A stretch of DNA of 23,271 nucleotides from CBDUMN01 sp965368335 (lineage in GTDB: Bacteria; Pseudomonadota; Alphaproteobacteria; Rhodospirillales; JAPHRK01), in assembly GCA_965368335.1 (NCBI GenBank), contig CBDUMN010000055.1:1-23271 (forward strand), read 5' to 3'. Shown piece after piece: positions 1 to 8,533 of the stretch. The notes under the pieces are model-generated. The model was not told where the DNA came from, searched no databases, and saw only the letters and a program-made list of their open reading frames with translations. How positions within the stretch are numbered: position 1 is the stretch's first letter; each line of letters opens with the position of its first letter. A program made the translations under genes and the position numbers.

Positions 1-540
1 GGTCTGGTGGCTGATATTCACGCAACGACCTACGAACTGCGGCTCGGCATTCTGCAGGCCAAGGCCGAGCAGATGGGGATTGAGATTCCCCGGAAAGTCA
101 CCGAGTTCCTGGGCCACAAGATCACCGCCAACGTGCGGGAGCTGGAGGGGGCGCTCAACCGGGTCGTCGCCCATGCTCAACTGGTCGGCCGGGATATCAC
201 CCTGGAAAGCACCCAGGAGGTGCTGCACGACCTGTTGCGGGCCAATGACCGGCGGGTGACCATTGAGGAAATCCAGAAAAAAGTCGCCGAGCACTTCAAT
301 ATTCGCATCTCCGACATGCATTCGGCGCGTCGGGCGCGCTCGGTGGCGCGGCCGCGTCAGGTCGCCATGTATCTCGCCAAGCAGCTGACCTCGCGGTCCC
401 TGCCCGAGATCGGACGCAAGTTCGGCGGACGGGACCATACGACCGTCATGCATGCGGTTAAGAAGATCGAAGAGCTGCGTGAGGCCGAGCCCAGCTTCAA
501 CGAAGACGTGGAGCTTCTCCGGCGTATGCTGGAGGGGTGA
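1..540 (+). CDS. dnaA: Chromosomal replication initiator DnaA, C-terminal part (5' end outside window)
   Basis: This is the 3' part of dnaA, open in frame 1 from the first base; 179 codons are visible and the start lies upstream of the window. DnaA binds 9-bp boxes at the replication origin and melts it. The visible part covers the end of the AAA+ domain (the stretch around ADIHATTYELRLGILQAKAE) and all of the DNA-binding domain IV, which ends with the family signature IGRKFGGRDHTTVMHAVKKI, including the GRDHTTV box-recognition motif. Stop is TGA at 538-540, followed by a hairpin terminator. The neighbouring dnaN, recF and gyrB confirm the identity. A GTG at base 7 is internal and is not the real start. 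Confidence 0.97.
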   Translation, partial: GLVADIHATTYELRLGILQAKAEQMGIEIPRKVTEFLGHKITANVRELEGALNRVVAHAQLVGRDITLESTQEVLHDLLRANDRRVTIEEIQKKVAEHFNIRISDMHSARRARSVARPRQVAMYLAKQLTSRSLPEIGRKFGGRDHTTVMHAVKKIEELREAEPSFNEDVELLRRMLEG

Positions 541-571
541 GTTTACCGCTCTATCGCGATTTACTGATAAC

Positions 572-605
572 AGCCCGGAGTCCTAAGAAACTCCGGGCTT
601 TTGTT
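572..605 (+). terminator. Rho-independent terminator after dnaA
   Basis: A perfect 9-bp stem (AGCCCGGAG at 572-580 and CTCCGGGCT at 591-599) with a 10-base loop is followed by a short T-rich tail (TTTTGTT). It sits 31 bases after the dnaA stop and separates dnaA transcription from the dnaN promoter downstream. Confidence 0.85.
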
Positions 606-629
606 ATCCCCAGGCCAAAGCCAAAAAAG

Positions 630-658
630 CTTACGCAAACCCCGACCTTTGTTATAAT
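630..658 (+). promoter_or_regulatory. Candidate sigma70 promoter for dnaN
   Basis: A perfect -10 hexamer TATAAT lies at 653-658. At the ideal 17-base spacing the -35 is poor (CTTACG at 630-635, 3 of 6 matches to TTGACA). It lies between the dnaA terminator and dnaN, where a promoter is expected, and would give a 5' leader of about 120 bases. The -10 is strong; use of this exact site is inferred. Confidence 0.55.
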
Positions 659-672
659 GCATACCCTTGTTG

Positions 673-693
673 AGGGGCCGCTTGTCGGCCCCT
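673..693 (+). other. Hairpin in the dnaN 5' leader
   Basis: AGGGGCCG (673-680) and CGGCCCCT (686-693) form a perfect GC-rich 8-bp stem with a 5-base loop. If transcription starts 6-8 bases after the TATAAT at 653-658, this hairpin lies almost at the 5' end of the dnaN mRNA. No T-tract follows, so it is not a normal terminator; it could stabilise or regulate the leader. An outer arm pair, GCATAC (659-664) with GTATGC (697-702), is also complementary, but its left half probably lies upstream of the transcript start. Confidence 0.5.
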
Positions 694-784
694 GCCGTAT
701 GCGGGAGAAAGCGCTTTAGAATCAAAGTGTTGCATGCGCGGCAAGGGGGTAAAAAATAGTCACGGTTGGGGAAAGCGAATCACC

Positions 785-1903
785 ATGAAGATCACTATCG
801 AGCGGGCAGCCCTTCTCAGATCACTCACCCACGTCCAGAGTGTGGTTGAAAGACGCAATACGATCCCCATTCTTTCCAACGTGAAAATCGAAGCCAAGGA
901 CGGCGCGATTTCCTTAAACGCCACCGATATGGATCTCGATATCGTCGAGACGGTGAGTGCCGAGGTGGCCGTTTCGGGGCTGACCACGGCTCCGGCCCAT
1001 ACGCTTTACGAAATTGTCCGCAAGCTGCCTGACGGCGCTCAGGTGGAGCTGGATTGCACCGAAGACCCCGGCCAGTTGTCACTGCGCGCCGGGCGGTCCC
1101 ACTTCACCCTGGCTTGCCTGCCCACCGAGGACTTCCCGGTAATGGCCGGCGGCGACTATGCGGCGACCTTCTCCGTGCCGGTGGGTGAGTTGCGCGCCAT
1201 GATCGACAGCACCCGCTTCGCCATCTCCACCGAGGAAACCCGCTACTATCTGAACGGTATTTATTTTCATGCCGCCGATGCGAACGGCACCCCGGTGCTG
1301 CGCGCGGTAGCCACCGATGGTCACCGCCTCGCTAGCATGGATCTGCCTTTGCCCGCGGGCGCTGAGAGCATTCCCGGCGTCATCATTCCACGCAAAACGG
1401 TGGCCGAGTTGCGCAAGCTGATTGATGAGACGGGCGACTCCGTCGAGATCAGCCTGTCCGAAACCAAAATCAAATTCGCTTTCGACGATGCGGTGCTGAC
1501 TTCAAAATTGATCGATGGCACCTTCCCCGATTATCAGCGGGTCATTCCTTCGGGCAACGACAAGATGCTTGAACTGGACGCCAAGACCCTGGCCCAGGCC
1601 GTGGACCGGGTTTCGGCCATCTCGTCGGAAAAATCCCGTGCCGTGAAGCTGGCGCTCACCGATGGCATATTGACACTTTCCGCCCATAGCCCGGAAAGCG
1701 GTTCGGCGGAAGAGGAGCTGGAAGTGGCCTTCAGCGGCGAGGGGCTGGAAATCGGCTTTAACTCCCGCTACCTGCTCGAAATCATCCAGCAGGTGGAAGG
1801 CGATACGGCCCAATTTGCCTTGGCCGATGGCGCATCGCCGACTCTGATCCGCGATTCTGCCGATGCGGGCGCGCTCTATGTCTTGATGCCCATGCGGGTT
1901 TAG
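785..1903 (+). CDS. dnaN: DNA polymerase III subunit beta (sliding clamp)
   Basis: DnaN is the ring-shaped processivity clamp that holds DNA polymerase III on the template; two subunits encircle DNA. The 372-residue product has the normal bacterial length. It begins MKITIERAALLRSLTHVQSV and carries the N-terminal clamp signature RRNTIPILSNVKIEA. Further conserved stretches are ATDGHRLA and FPDYQRVIP, and it ends in the typical C-terminal LMPMRV, the clamp's conserved hydrophobic/MxL-type tail. The frame is open further upstream to 734, but the ATG at 785 matches the family start exactly and has GGGGA at 768-772 upstream. The recF start follows 6 bases after the stop, so dnaN and recF are probably cotranscribed. 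Confidence 0.97.
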   Translation: MKITIERAALLRSLTHVQSVVERRNTIPILSNVKIEAKDGAISLNATDMDLDIVETVSAEVAVSGLTTAPAHTLYEIVRKLPDGAQVELDCTEDPGQLSLRAGRSHFTLACLPTEDFPVMAGGDYAATFSVPVGELRAMIDSTRFAISTEETRYYLNGIYFHAADANGTPVLRAVATDGHRLASMDLPLPAGAESIPGVIIPRKTVAELRKLIDETGDSVEISLSETKIKFAFDDAVLTSKLIDGTFPDYQRVIPSGNDKMLELDAKTLAQAVDRVSAISSEKSRAVKLALTDGILTLSAHSPESGSAEEELEVAFSGEGLEIGFNSRYLLEIIQQVEGDTAQFALADGASPTLIRDSADAGALYVLMPMRV

Positions 1904-1909
1904 GAGAAC

Positions 1910-3103
1910 GTGGCGATTACCGCTCAGGTTTTGACTTTGGAAACGGGCCAAGCCCCTGCTCCCGCCGCTTTGGCGGTTGGCAGGCTAACTTTGACCAATT
2001 TCCGTTGCTACGCCTTTCAACGCATCGATAGCGATGGGCGCTCGGTGATTTTGACCGGGCCCAACGGGGCGGGCAAAACCAATGTGCTGGAAGCGCTTTC
2101 CTTCCTCACTCCCGGGCGGGGGCTGCGTCGTGCTAAGACCGAAGAGCTAACGCGGGGGGGGGACGGGCAGGCTTCCTGGGGTGTGGCGGCCAAGATCAAG
2201 ACGCCGGAAGGCGAAGTGGAAATCGGTACCGGGCGCGACCCCGAAGCCCAGAGGAACGGACGTGAGAGGCGTTTGGTTCGTATCGATGGACAACCGGCGC
2301 GGGGTCAGGTGGAGCTGGCAGAACATATGAGCGCGGTCTGGCTGACGCCGCAAATGGACCGGTTGTTTCTCGAAGGCGCTTCGGCGCGGCGGAGTTTTCT
2401 CGACCGATTGATTTACGGTTTCGATCCGGCCCACGCCGGGCGGGTCGGAGCTTGGGAGAAAGCGGCCCGCGAACGGAACAAGCTTTTGGGCGACGGCAAT
2501 CGGGATGCCAGCTGGCTCGGTGCGCTGGAAGGAACGATGGCCGAAAAAGGTGTGGCCGTGGCGGCCGCGCGGCTCGATATGGCGACGCGCCTGGATGCCG
2601 CTTGCCAGCGGGCTGAAGGGCCCTTTCCACGGGCCAAGGTGGCGATTAACGGCACCGTTGAGGGCTGGCTGGCCGAAGGGCGTCCGGCATTGGAGGCCGA
2701 AGAGCGACTGCGCGGTATTCTGGCTGGGTCGCGGGAAGAAGACGCTCGTTCGGGGTCGGCTTCCGATGGTCCCAACCGTACGGATATGGCTGTGACCCAT
2801 GTGGCGAAGGATATGCCCGCCGGGCTCTGTTCGACGGGTGAGCAGAAGGCTCTACTGATCGCCATCGTTCTGGCTGACGCCCGGCTTCAGGCTGCCGAAC
2901 GGGGCGCTGCGCCGGTGCTGCTGCTCGATGAGGTGGCGGCGCACTTGGACGAGGAACGGCGCGAAGCGCTGTTCCACGAAATAGAGGTTCTGGGCGGTCA
3001 GGCCTGGCTTACCGGAACCGATGAAACGGTCTTTGCTCCTTTGCTGGGGCGGGCCAAGTTCCTCCGGGTGGAGGATGCGGTGGTTTCCGACGCCGCGCTT
3101 TAG
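1910..3103 (+). CDS. recF: DNA replication/repair protein RecF
   Basis: RecF is an SMC-like ATPase that works with RecO and RecR to load RecA at single-strand gaps and stalled forks. The 397-residue product has Walker A GPNGAGKTN (residues 50-58), the family motif GPNRTDM before the ABC-type signature (LCSTGEQKALL), and a Walker B ending VLLLDEVAAHLDEE. The start is GTG at 1910, with AGGAGA at 1902-1907 overlapping the dnaN stop; the spacing is short, but no better start precedes the conserved RLTLTNFRCY. The first 20 or so residues (Ala/Pro-rich) are an extension compared with the core family. A run of nine G (2154-2162) lies in frame within the gene. The gene follows dnaN by 6 bases. Confidence 0.95.
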   Translation: MAITAQVLTLETGQAPAPAALAVGRLTLTNFRCYAFQRIDSDGRSVILTGPNGAGKTNVLEALSFLTPGRGLRRAKTEELTRGGDGQASWGVAAKIKTPEGEVEIGTGRDPEAQRNGRERRLVRIDGQPARGQVELAEHMSAVWLTPQMDRLFLEGASARRSFLDRLIYGFDPAHAGRVGAWEKAARERNKLLGDGNRDASWLGALEGTMAEKGVAVAAARLDMATRLDAACQRAEGPFPRAKVAINGTVEGWLAEGRPALEAEERLRGILAGSREEDARSGSASDGPNRTDMAVTHVAKDMPAGLCSTGEQKALLIAIVLADARLQAAERGAAPVLLLDEVAAHLDEERREALFHEIEVLGGQAWLTGTDETVFAPLLGRAKFLRVEDAVVSDAAL

Positions 3104-3146
3104 CGTTTTGTTTTTTTGAGTAACCCTTGAAAGAAGTTGTTGCGAC

Positions 3147-5585
3147 ATGACCGACGAGATCAACCAAACTCCCGACGAAAACGGCGAAAGCTACGACGCC
3201 GGATCGATCAAGGTCTTGAAAGGCTTGGAGGCGGTGCGCAAACGCCCCGGCATGTACATCGGCGACACCGATGACGGCACCGGCCTGCACCACATGGTCT
3301 ATGAGGTGGTCGATAACGCCATCGATGAGGCCCTGGCCGGTCACTGCGACGATATCTACGTCATCCTCAACGGCGACGGCTCGGTCACCGTATCCGACAA
3401 CGGTCGGGGCATTCCGGTGGATATGCACGAGGAAGAAGGGGTGTCGGCGGCTGAGGTCATCATGACCCAGTTGCATGCCGGCGGTAAGTTCGACAACAAC
3501 TCCTACAAGGTTTCGGGCGGTCTTCATGGGGTCGGGGTGTCGGTGGTCAACGCCCTTTCCATTGCGCTGGAACTGCGTATTTGGCGTGACGACAAGGAGC
3601 ATGTGCTCAACTTTAAGAACGGCGAAGCCGTTTCGCCCCTCGAGGAAGTCGGCCCGGCCAATGGCAAGAAAGGCACCCAGGTGACCTTCCTTCCCGATGG
3701 TGAAATCTTCACCATGACCGAGTTCGACTTTTCGACCCTTGAGCACCGGCTGCGTGAGTTGGCTTTCCTCAACTCGGGCGTCAAGCTTCTGTTGGTCGAT
3801 AAACGCCACCCGGAACCCCATCAAGTGGAGTTGTTCTACGAGGGCGGGTTGGTCGCTTTCGTCAAGTTTCTCGACCGGGCGAAAAACGCTCTACACGAGC
3901 CGGTTATCTATTGTTCGGGCGAAAAAGACGATATCGGCGTCGAGCTTTCCATGCAGTGGAACGACAGCTATCACGAAAGCACGCTCTGCTTTACCAACAA
4001 CATTCCCCAACGCGACGGCGGCACCCACATGGCGGGCTTCCGCGGTGCGCTGACCCGTTGCGTCAACAACTACGCCAACGAGACCGGTCTGGTGAAAAAG
4101 GCCAAGGTCAACGTTACCGGCGACGATATTCGCGAAGGGCTGACCTGCGTCCTTTCGGTCAAGGTGCCCGATCCGAAGTTCTCCTCGCAGACCAAGGACA
4201 AGCTGGTGTCGTCCGAGGTCCGTCCGGTGGTTGAGAGTATCGTCAACGAAAAGCTTGCCCAGTGGTTTGAGGAGCATCCCAACGAGGCTCGTTCGGTGAT
4301 TGGTAAGATTATTGAGGCCGCAACGGCCCGTGAGGCGGCGCGTAAGGCCCGCGAACTGACGCGGCGCAAGGGCGTACTGGATATCAGCTCGCTGCCCGGC
4401 AAGCTGGCCGATTGCCAAGAGCGCGATCCATCGCTGTCCGAACTGTTCATCGTCGAGGGTGATTCGGCGGGTGGGTCGGCCAAGCAGGGCCGCGACCGGC
4501 GGACTCAGGCGATCCTGCCCTTGAAGGGTAAAATTCTCAACGTCGAGCGGGCCCGCTTCGACAAGATGCTCAGTTCGGCGGAAATCGGTACGCTGATCAC
4601 CGCCATGGGTACCGGGATCGGCCGTGAAGACTTCAATATCGAAAAATGTCGCTACCACAAAATCATCATCATGACCGACGCCGACGTGGACGGCAGCCAT
4701 ATCCGGACTTTGTTGCTGACCTTCTTCTTCCGTCAAATGCCCGAGATTATCGAGCGCGGCTATCTCTATATCGCCCAGCCGCCGCTCTATAAGGCCAAGC
4801 GGGGCAAATCGGAGGTCTACCTCAAGGACGACCGGGCGCTCGACGACTATCTGATCGGCGTCGCCATGGGTGATTGTAAGCTGACCTTGCATGACGGCAC
4901 GCAGGTGGCGGGTGACGATCTGAAAAATCTCATCGAAGAAGCGCGGGGCATGAAAGGCCTGCTGGCCGAGCTGGCCCGGCGCGCGCCGATCAATCTGGTT
5001 GAGCAAGCGGCCATTTCGGGCGCGCTGTCGTCGAAAGTGCTCGATGATCAGAGCCATGCCGAAGAAGTGGCGGTCTATGTCGCCAAGCGTCTCGACGCTC
5101 TGGAGCCGCCGGAATCCCAGGGCTGGCACGGCGGCCCTGCGGCTGAGGGCGGTCTTGAGTTTACCCGGACATTGCGTGGGGTGACGGAACGCCATTTGCT
5201 GAACGATCCGGTGATCCGTTCGGCAGAGGCTCGGAAGCTGGACGCCATGGCCGGACGGCTGCAGCAATTCTATCTGCAGCACGCCACCATGATGGTCAAA
5301 GACATCGAGAAAATGGTTACCGGTCCTGTGTCGCTCTATAACTCTATAATGGAGGCAGGGCGCAAGGGGATCGCCATTCAGCGCTATAAAGGGCTGGGTG
5401 AAATGAATCCCGAGCAGCTTTGGGAAACGACGCTTGACGCCAACGCCCGTTCATTGTTGCAGGTTAGGGTGGAGCATGTGGACGAGGCTGAGGAGGTCTT
5501 CTCGACGCTGATGGGCGATGTGGTTGAGCCGCGCCGCGATTTCATTCAAAGCAACGCTCTCAACGTCGCCAATCTGGACGTCTAG
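3147..5585 (+). CDS. gyrB: DNA gyrase subunit B
   Basis: GyrB supplies ATP hydrolysis and part of the cleavage core of DNA gyrase, which introduces negative supercoils together with GyrA. The 812-residue product has the GHKL ATPase domain (EVVDNAIDEALAGHCDD, DNGRGIPV, GGLHGVGVSVVNAL), then the TOPRIM domain with Glu437 in FIVEGDSAGG and the metal-binding DxDxD of TDADVDG (511-515). The C-terminal tail includes QRYKGLGEMNPEQLWETT and PRRDFIQ. The length fits a normal alphaproteobacterial GyrB with the insert between TOPRIM and tail. GyrB is preferred to ParE because of this insert and the position after recF. The start ATG at 3147 has GAAAGAAG upstream. The next gene starts 2 bases after the stop. 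Confidence 0.97.
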   Translation: MTDEINQTPDENGESYDAGSIKVLKGLEAVRKRPGMYIGDTDDGTGLHHMVYEVVDNAIDEALAGHCDDIYVILNGDGSVTVSDNGRGIPVDMHEEEGVSAAEVIMTQLHAGGKFDNNSYKVSGGLHGVGVSVVNALSIALELRIWRDDKEHVLNFKNGEAVSPLEEVGPANGKKGTQVTFLPDGEIFTMTEFDFSTLEHRLRELAFLNSGVKLLLVDKRHPEPHQVELFYEGGLVAFVKFLDRAKNALHEPVIYCSGEKDDIGVELSMQWNDSYHESTLCFTNNIPQRDGGTHMAGFRGALTRCVNNYANETGLVKKAKVNVTGDDIREGLTCVLSVKVPDPKFSSQTKDKLVSSEVRPVVESIVNEKLAQWFEEHPNEARSVIGKIIEAATAREAARKARELTRRKGVLDISSLPGKLADCQERDPSLSELFIVEGDSAGGSAKQGRDRRTQAILPLKGKILNVERARFDKMLSSAEIGTLITAMGTGIGREDFNIEKCRYHKIIIMTDADVDGSHIRTLLLTFFFRQMPEIIERGYLYIAQPPLYKAKRGKSEVYLKDDRALDDYLIGVAMGDCKLTLHDGTQVAGDDLKNLIEEARGMKGLLAELARRAPINLVEQAAISGALSSKVLDDQSHAEEVAVYVAKRLDALEPPESQGWHGGPAAEGGLEFTRTLRGVTERHLLNDPVIRSAEARKLDAMAGRLQQFYLQHATMMVKDIEKMVTGPVSLYNSIMEAGRKGIAIQRYKGLGEMNPEQLWETTLDANARSLLQVRVEHVDEAEEVFSTLMGDVVEPRRDFIQSNALNVANLDV

Positions 5586-5587
5586 CA

Positions 5588-5986
5588 ATGGATAGCGCAA
5601 CCCTTCGACAAGTCATTGAAGACCACGCCATGTGGCTCAAGGATGTGGAAAGGGGGCGCCGCGCGGTTCTGGTCGGCCACGACTTGAGTGAAGCGAAACT
5701 TGCTGGGGTGGATTTCACCGATGCCGACCTGAGGGCGGTAGATTTCAGCGATGCCGACCTTTCCGGCGGGGTGTTCGTTCGGGCCAATCTCAATGAGGCG
5801 GTTCTGACCTACACCAACCTTACCCGGGCCGATTTTTCCGATGCCGATCTTTCCGATGCGGACTTTAGAAATGCGGTCTTGACCGAAGCGGTATTCGCCG
5901 GGGCGGAAATCTGGCGTTGCAACTTCAAAAACGCCGTCATCGAGCCGGAAACCCTGCATAAAATTAATCATTGCCGCCGTCCCTAA
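5588..5986 (+). CDS. Pentapeptide-repeat protein downstream of gyrB
   Basis: The 132-residue product is almost entirely pentapeptide repeats. Residues 30-119 divide without gaps into 18 five-residue units of the A(D/N)(L/F)xx type, for example DADLR, RANLN, RADFS. Such repeats fold into a right-handed quadrilateral beta-helix. The N-terminal 29 residues (VIEDHAMWL region) look like the short leader seen in many such proteins. No signal peptide or membrane segment is seen, so it is probably cytoplasmic. The surface is rich in Asp/Glu. The ATG lies 2 bases after the gyrB stop with no strong ribosome site of its own, so translation is probably coupled to gyrB. MfpA and Qnr proteins of this fold bind DNA gyrase, so a gyrase-related role is plausible, but that is inference from position and fold only. 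Confidence 0.85.
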   Translation: MDSATLRQVIEDHAMWLKDVERGRRAVLVGHDLSEAKLAGVDFTDADLRAVDFSDADLSGGVFVRANLNEAVLTYTNLTRADFSDADLSDADFRNAVLTEAVFAGAEIWRCNFKNAVIEPETLHKINHCRRP

Positions 5987-6025
5987 ATTAACCCTTTTTT
6001 GAAGCCCGCCGGGTGACAGTGCGGC

Positions 6026-7957
6026 ATGGCGAAAACGGCGGCAAAACCTAAAGAAAACGGCAATTCCGGCTCTTCCTGGAGTCGTGGGAAAGTCGTCGCC
6101 TTCATAGCAAAATGGATGGTTGTTCTAGCCATTTGGGGTGTCGTTGTCGGTGGTGCGGTTCTCGCTTGGCTGGCCTACGATTTGCCCGATGTGGAAGAGG
6201 CCGTTGCTCAAACCACCCGGCGGCCCGCCGTGGCCCTTTTGGCGGCAGGCGGCGAACGTTTGGCTTCCTTTGGCGACGACTATCGCAGACCGGTCGATAT
6301 TTCCGAGGTTGCGCCAACCCTCCCCCAAGCCATCATGGCGACCGAGGATCGCCGGTTTTACGACCATTGGGGCATGGATCTGCGCGGTTTGGCCCGGGCC
6401 ATGTGGGCCAATCTGAAGGCCATGCGCGTAGTGCAAGGCGGCTCGACCCTGACCCAACAGGTGGCGAAAAACCTTTTTCTCACGCCCGAACGCACCTTGA
6501 AACGCAAGGTTCAGGAGGTTCTGCTCGCCCTTTGGCTGGAGCGGACGTTTACCAAAGATGAAATCCTGACCCTCTATATCAACCGGGTCTATTTGGGGGC
6601 CGGGACCTACGGCATGGAGGCGGCTTCCTGGCGCTATTTCGGAAAATCGGCGCGCCATGTGACGCTTTATGAATCGGCGCTGCTGGCCGGTCTTTTAAAA
6701 GCCCCTTCACGTTATAATCCGGCCAGCAATCCTGACCTTGCGGCGAAACGCACCGCAGTAGTATTGAACGCCATGGTCGCTGCCGGATACGTCACTGCTG
6801 CCGAAGCCCAGGCAGCCAAGGCGCGCCAGGGAAAGGCCTATCTGGAAGCGCGGCAGGAAAAGCGCACCGGGCGGTATTTCTCCGATTGGATCATGGGCCG
6901 GGTCAATGGCTTCATCGGTGCGGTGGGGCGCGATATTCGAGTTACGACGACGCTCGATGCGTCTTTACAATTGCGCATCGAAACTGCGGTTGAGCGCATG
7001 TTGGTCGGCGCCGGGGTTAAGGCCGGGGCGACCCAGGCCGCCGTTGTGGTGCTGTCTCACGATGGGGCGATCCGCGCCATGGTTGGTGGGCGGAGCTACA
7101 ACCGAAGCCAGTTCAACCGGGCGACCCAGGCCCTACGTCAGCCCGGCTCGGCATTTAAAACCTTCGTTTATCTCACGGGCTTCGAGGCAGGCCTTTCGCC
7201 CGGCAGCACCATGACCGACGGGCCGGTCTCCATTGGCGATTGGAAACCGCAGAATATCGATGGCAAATATGCCGGTCCCATGAGCTTAAAAACCGCTTTC
7301 GCCCGCTCGGTCAATACGGTGGCGGTCAAGGTGGGGCAGAAGGCCGGATTCGCCAAGGTCGCCGACACGGCGCGACGGCTGGGCATCACAAGCCCGCTCA
7401 ATACGCATCCAAGTATCGCTCTTGGCGCGGGTGAAACGACCTTGATGGAGTTGACCGCGGCTTATGGGGCTATCGCCAATGGCGGCTACGGTGTTTGGCC
7501 TTACGGGATCGCCAGGGTGAGCGATGCGGCCAACCGCACTCTGTTTGAGCGTTCAGGCGGCGGGCCGGGTCGGGTTGTCGCTCCGGCGGTGGTCAATTCT
7601 ATGAAGGAAATTATGGCCGAGGTGGTGTCGAAAGGAAGTGGTCGTGCAGCGCAATTTGGCCGCAGGGCCTATGGCAAGACCGGCACTAGCCAGGAGTTTC
7701 GCGATGCCTGGTTCATTGGCTTCACCGACAGACTGGTCGCCGGTGTCTGGGTTGGCAACGACAACGGAGCGCCGATGAAAAAGGTCACCGGGAGCGGGCT
7801 TCCGGCAAGGCTCTGGCGCGAAATCATGCAAGCGGCCTATGGGGAAGGCCGCTACAAAGCTAGGCCTAAACCCAAGGCTCCACCCAGGCCTGCAGAACCG
7901 GCGGAACCGGAAAGCGACGCCTTGAGCCGTTTTTTCAAAGACCTGTTCGGTGGTTAA
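6026..7957 (+). CDS. Class A penicillin-binding protein (PBP1A-type, transglycosylase/transpeptidase)
   Basis: This bifunctional peptidoglycan synthase polymerises glycan strands and cross-links stem peptides in the periplasm. The 643-residue product has a short cytoplasmic tail and one membrane anchor (about 28-50). The glycosyltransferase-51 domain follows, with catalytic Glu107 in ATEDRRFYDHWG and the motifs QGGSTLTQQVAKN and LYINRVYLGAGTYG. The transpeptidase domain has SxxK (S375-K378, GSAFK), SxN (S428-N430) and KTGTS (551-555). The C-terminus is Pro/Ala/Lys-rich, ending SRFFKDLFGG. It lacks the C-terminal domain typical of PBP1C. The gene is 39 bases after the pentapeptide-repeat gene. 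Its stop overlaps that of the opposite-strand kinase gene by 4 bases, with no terminator hairpin between. Confidence 0.92.
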   Translation: MAKTAAKPKENGNSGSSWSRGKVVAFIAKWMVVLAIWGVVVGGAVLAWLAYDLPDVEEAVAQTTRRPAVALLAAGGERLASFGDDYRRPVDISEVAPTLPQAIMATEDRRFYDHWGMDLRGLARAMWANLKAMRVVQGGSTLTQQVAKNLFLTPERTLKRKVQEVLLALWLERTFTKDEILTLYINRVYLGAGTYGMEAASWRYFGKSARHVTLYESALLAGLLKAPSRYNPASNPDLAAKRTAVVLNAMVAAGYVTAAEAQAAKARQGKAYLEARQEKRTGRYFSDWIMGRVNGFIGAVGRDIRVTTTLDASLQLRIETAVERMLVGAGVKAGATQAAVVVLSHDGAIRAMVGGRSYNRSQFNRATQALRQPGSAFKTFVYLTGFEAGLSPGSTMTDGPVSIGDWKPQNIDGKYAGPMSLKTAFARSVNTVAVKVGQKAGFAKVADTARRLGITSPLNTHPSIALGAGETTLMELTAAYGAIANGGYGVWPYGIARVSDAANRTLFERSGGGPGRVVAPAVVNSMKEIMAEVVSKGSGRAAQFGRRAYGKTGTSQEFRDAWFIGFTDRLVAGVWVGNDNGAPMKKVTGSGLPARLWREIMQAAYGEGRYKARPKPKAPPRPAEPAEPESDALSRFFKDLFGG

Positions 7958-8496
7958 ATTTTTCCGGCGTTAATCATGGCGAAGATATCGTCGGCGATTT
8001 CTCGGCGCTTTTTGTCACCGATGTCGACCACCACGTCGGCGGCTTTGATATAGAAAGGCAGACGACGTTCTAGAATTTCTTCTGCCGATTTGCGGGCGTC
8101 CAGGGTGGGACGTTTCTCGCTGCCTTTGGTCTTGGCGGCCAGTTTTTTGATATCGCCTTTGAGCCAGATAATGGTGCCGCAGCTTCTTAAAGCGGCGACC
8201 TTTCGGTCACTAAAAATCTCGTTGCCGTTTTCATCGAGGTCGACGATCACGCCGCCGCCGCAGTCGATGATGATTTCATCGAGCTTGGCGATTTTAAGCA
8301 GTGTTTGGTATTCCATGTCGCGGAAAGCACGCCAGTCGCCGTTGTTGTCTTCAATAATCTGGGGGATGGTTTTGCCGCCGTTTTCATATTCGATCATCAA
8401 ATCGGTGGAGAAGACCGGCCGTTTGACCATCACGGAAAGCCGTCGCGATACGTTGGATTTCCCCGCGCCGCGCATCCCGATGAAAATATAGTTCAT
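7954..8496 (-). CDS. Shikimate kinase family protein
   Basis: The 180-residue product has the P-loop GMRGAGKSN near the N-terminus, a DLMIE segment with the shikimate-binding Asp, FRDMEYQ with the conserved Arg and Glu, the triple glycine of DCGGGVI, the lid motif KRPTLD, and ERRLPFYIKAADVVVD with the C-terminal substrate Arg. All catalytic landmarks of shikimate kinase (shikimate to shikimate-3-phosphate) are therefore present. The gene is not beside aroB or other aromatic genes, so it could be a second or specialised copy; the symbol is left empty. The ATG at 8496 is chosen because the P-loop follows at once; the frame stays open to 8559 but that would overlap the MFS gene. Three sampled 60-base lines gave about 43-55% GC, somewhat below the neighbours. 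Confidence 0.8.
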   Translation of the reverse strand: MNYIFIGMRGAGKSNVSRRLSVMVKRPVFSTDLMIEYENGGKTIPQIIEDNNGDWRAFRDMEYQTLLKIAKLDEIIIDCGGGVIVDLDENGNEIFSDRKVAALRSCGTIIWLKGDIKKLAAKTKGSEKRPTLDARKSAEEILERRLPFYIKAADVVVDIGDKKRREIADDIFAMINAGKI

Positions 8497-8533
8497 GCCC
8501 GTATCCCCGTAGTTTAGACAGACGGCCCCTGTG

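Noticed and set aside
604..612. DnaA-box-like TTATCCCCA between dnaA and dnaN
   Set aside because: It has one mismatch to TTATCCACA and stands alone, with no cluster of boxes or AT-rich unwinding region in the visible part, so an origin cannot be claimed.
537..719. Sixty-codon open frame starting in a GTGA overlap with the dnaA stop
   Set aside because: It runs through the dnaA terminator hairpin and the dnaN promoter, and its product resembles no known protein type; it is a chance frame.
3891..5282. Long antisense open frame (463 codons) opposite gyrB
   Set aside because: It mirrors the codon bias of gyrB, lies wholly inside a certain gene and its product has no recognisable domain.
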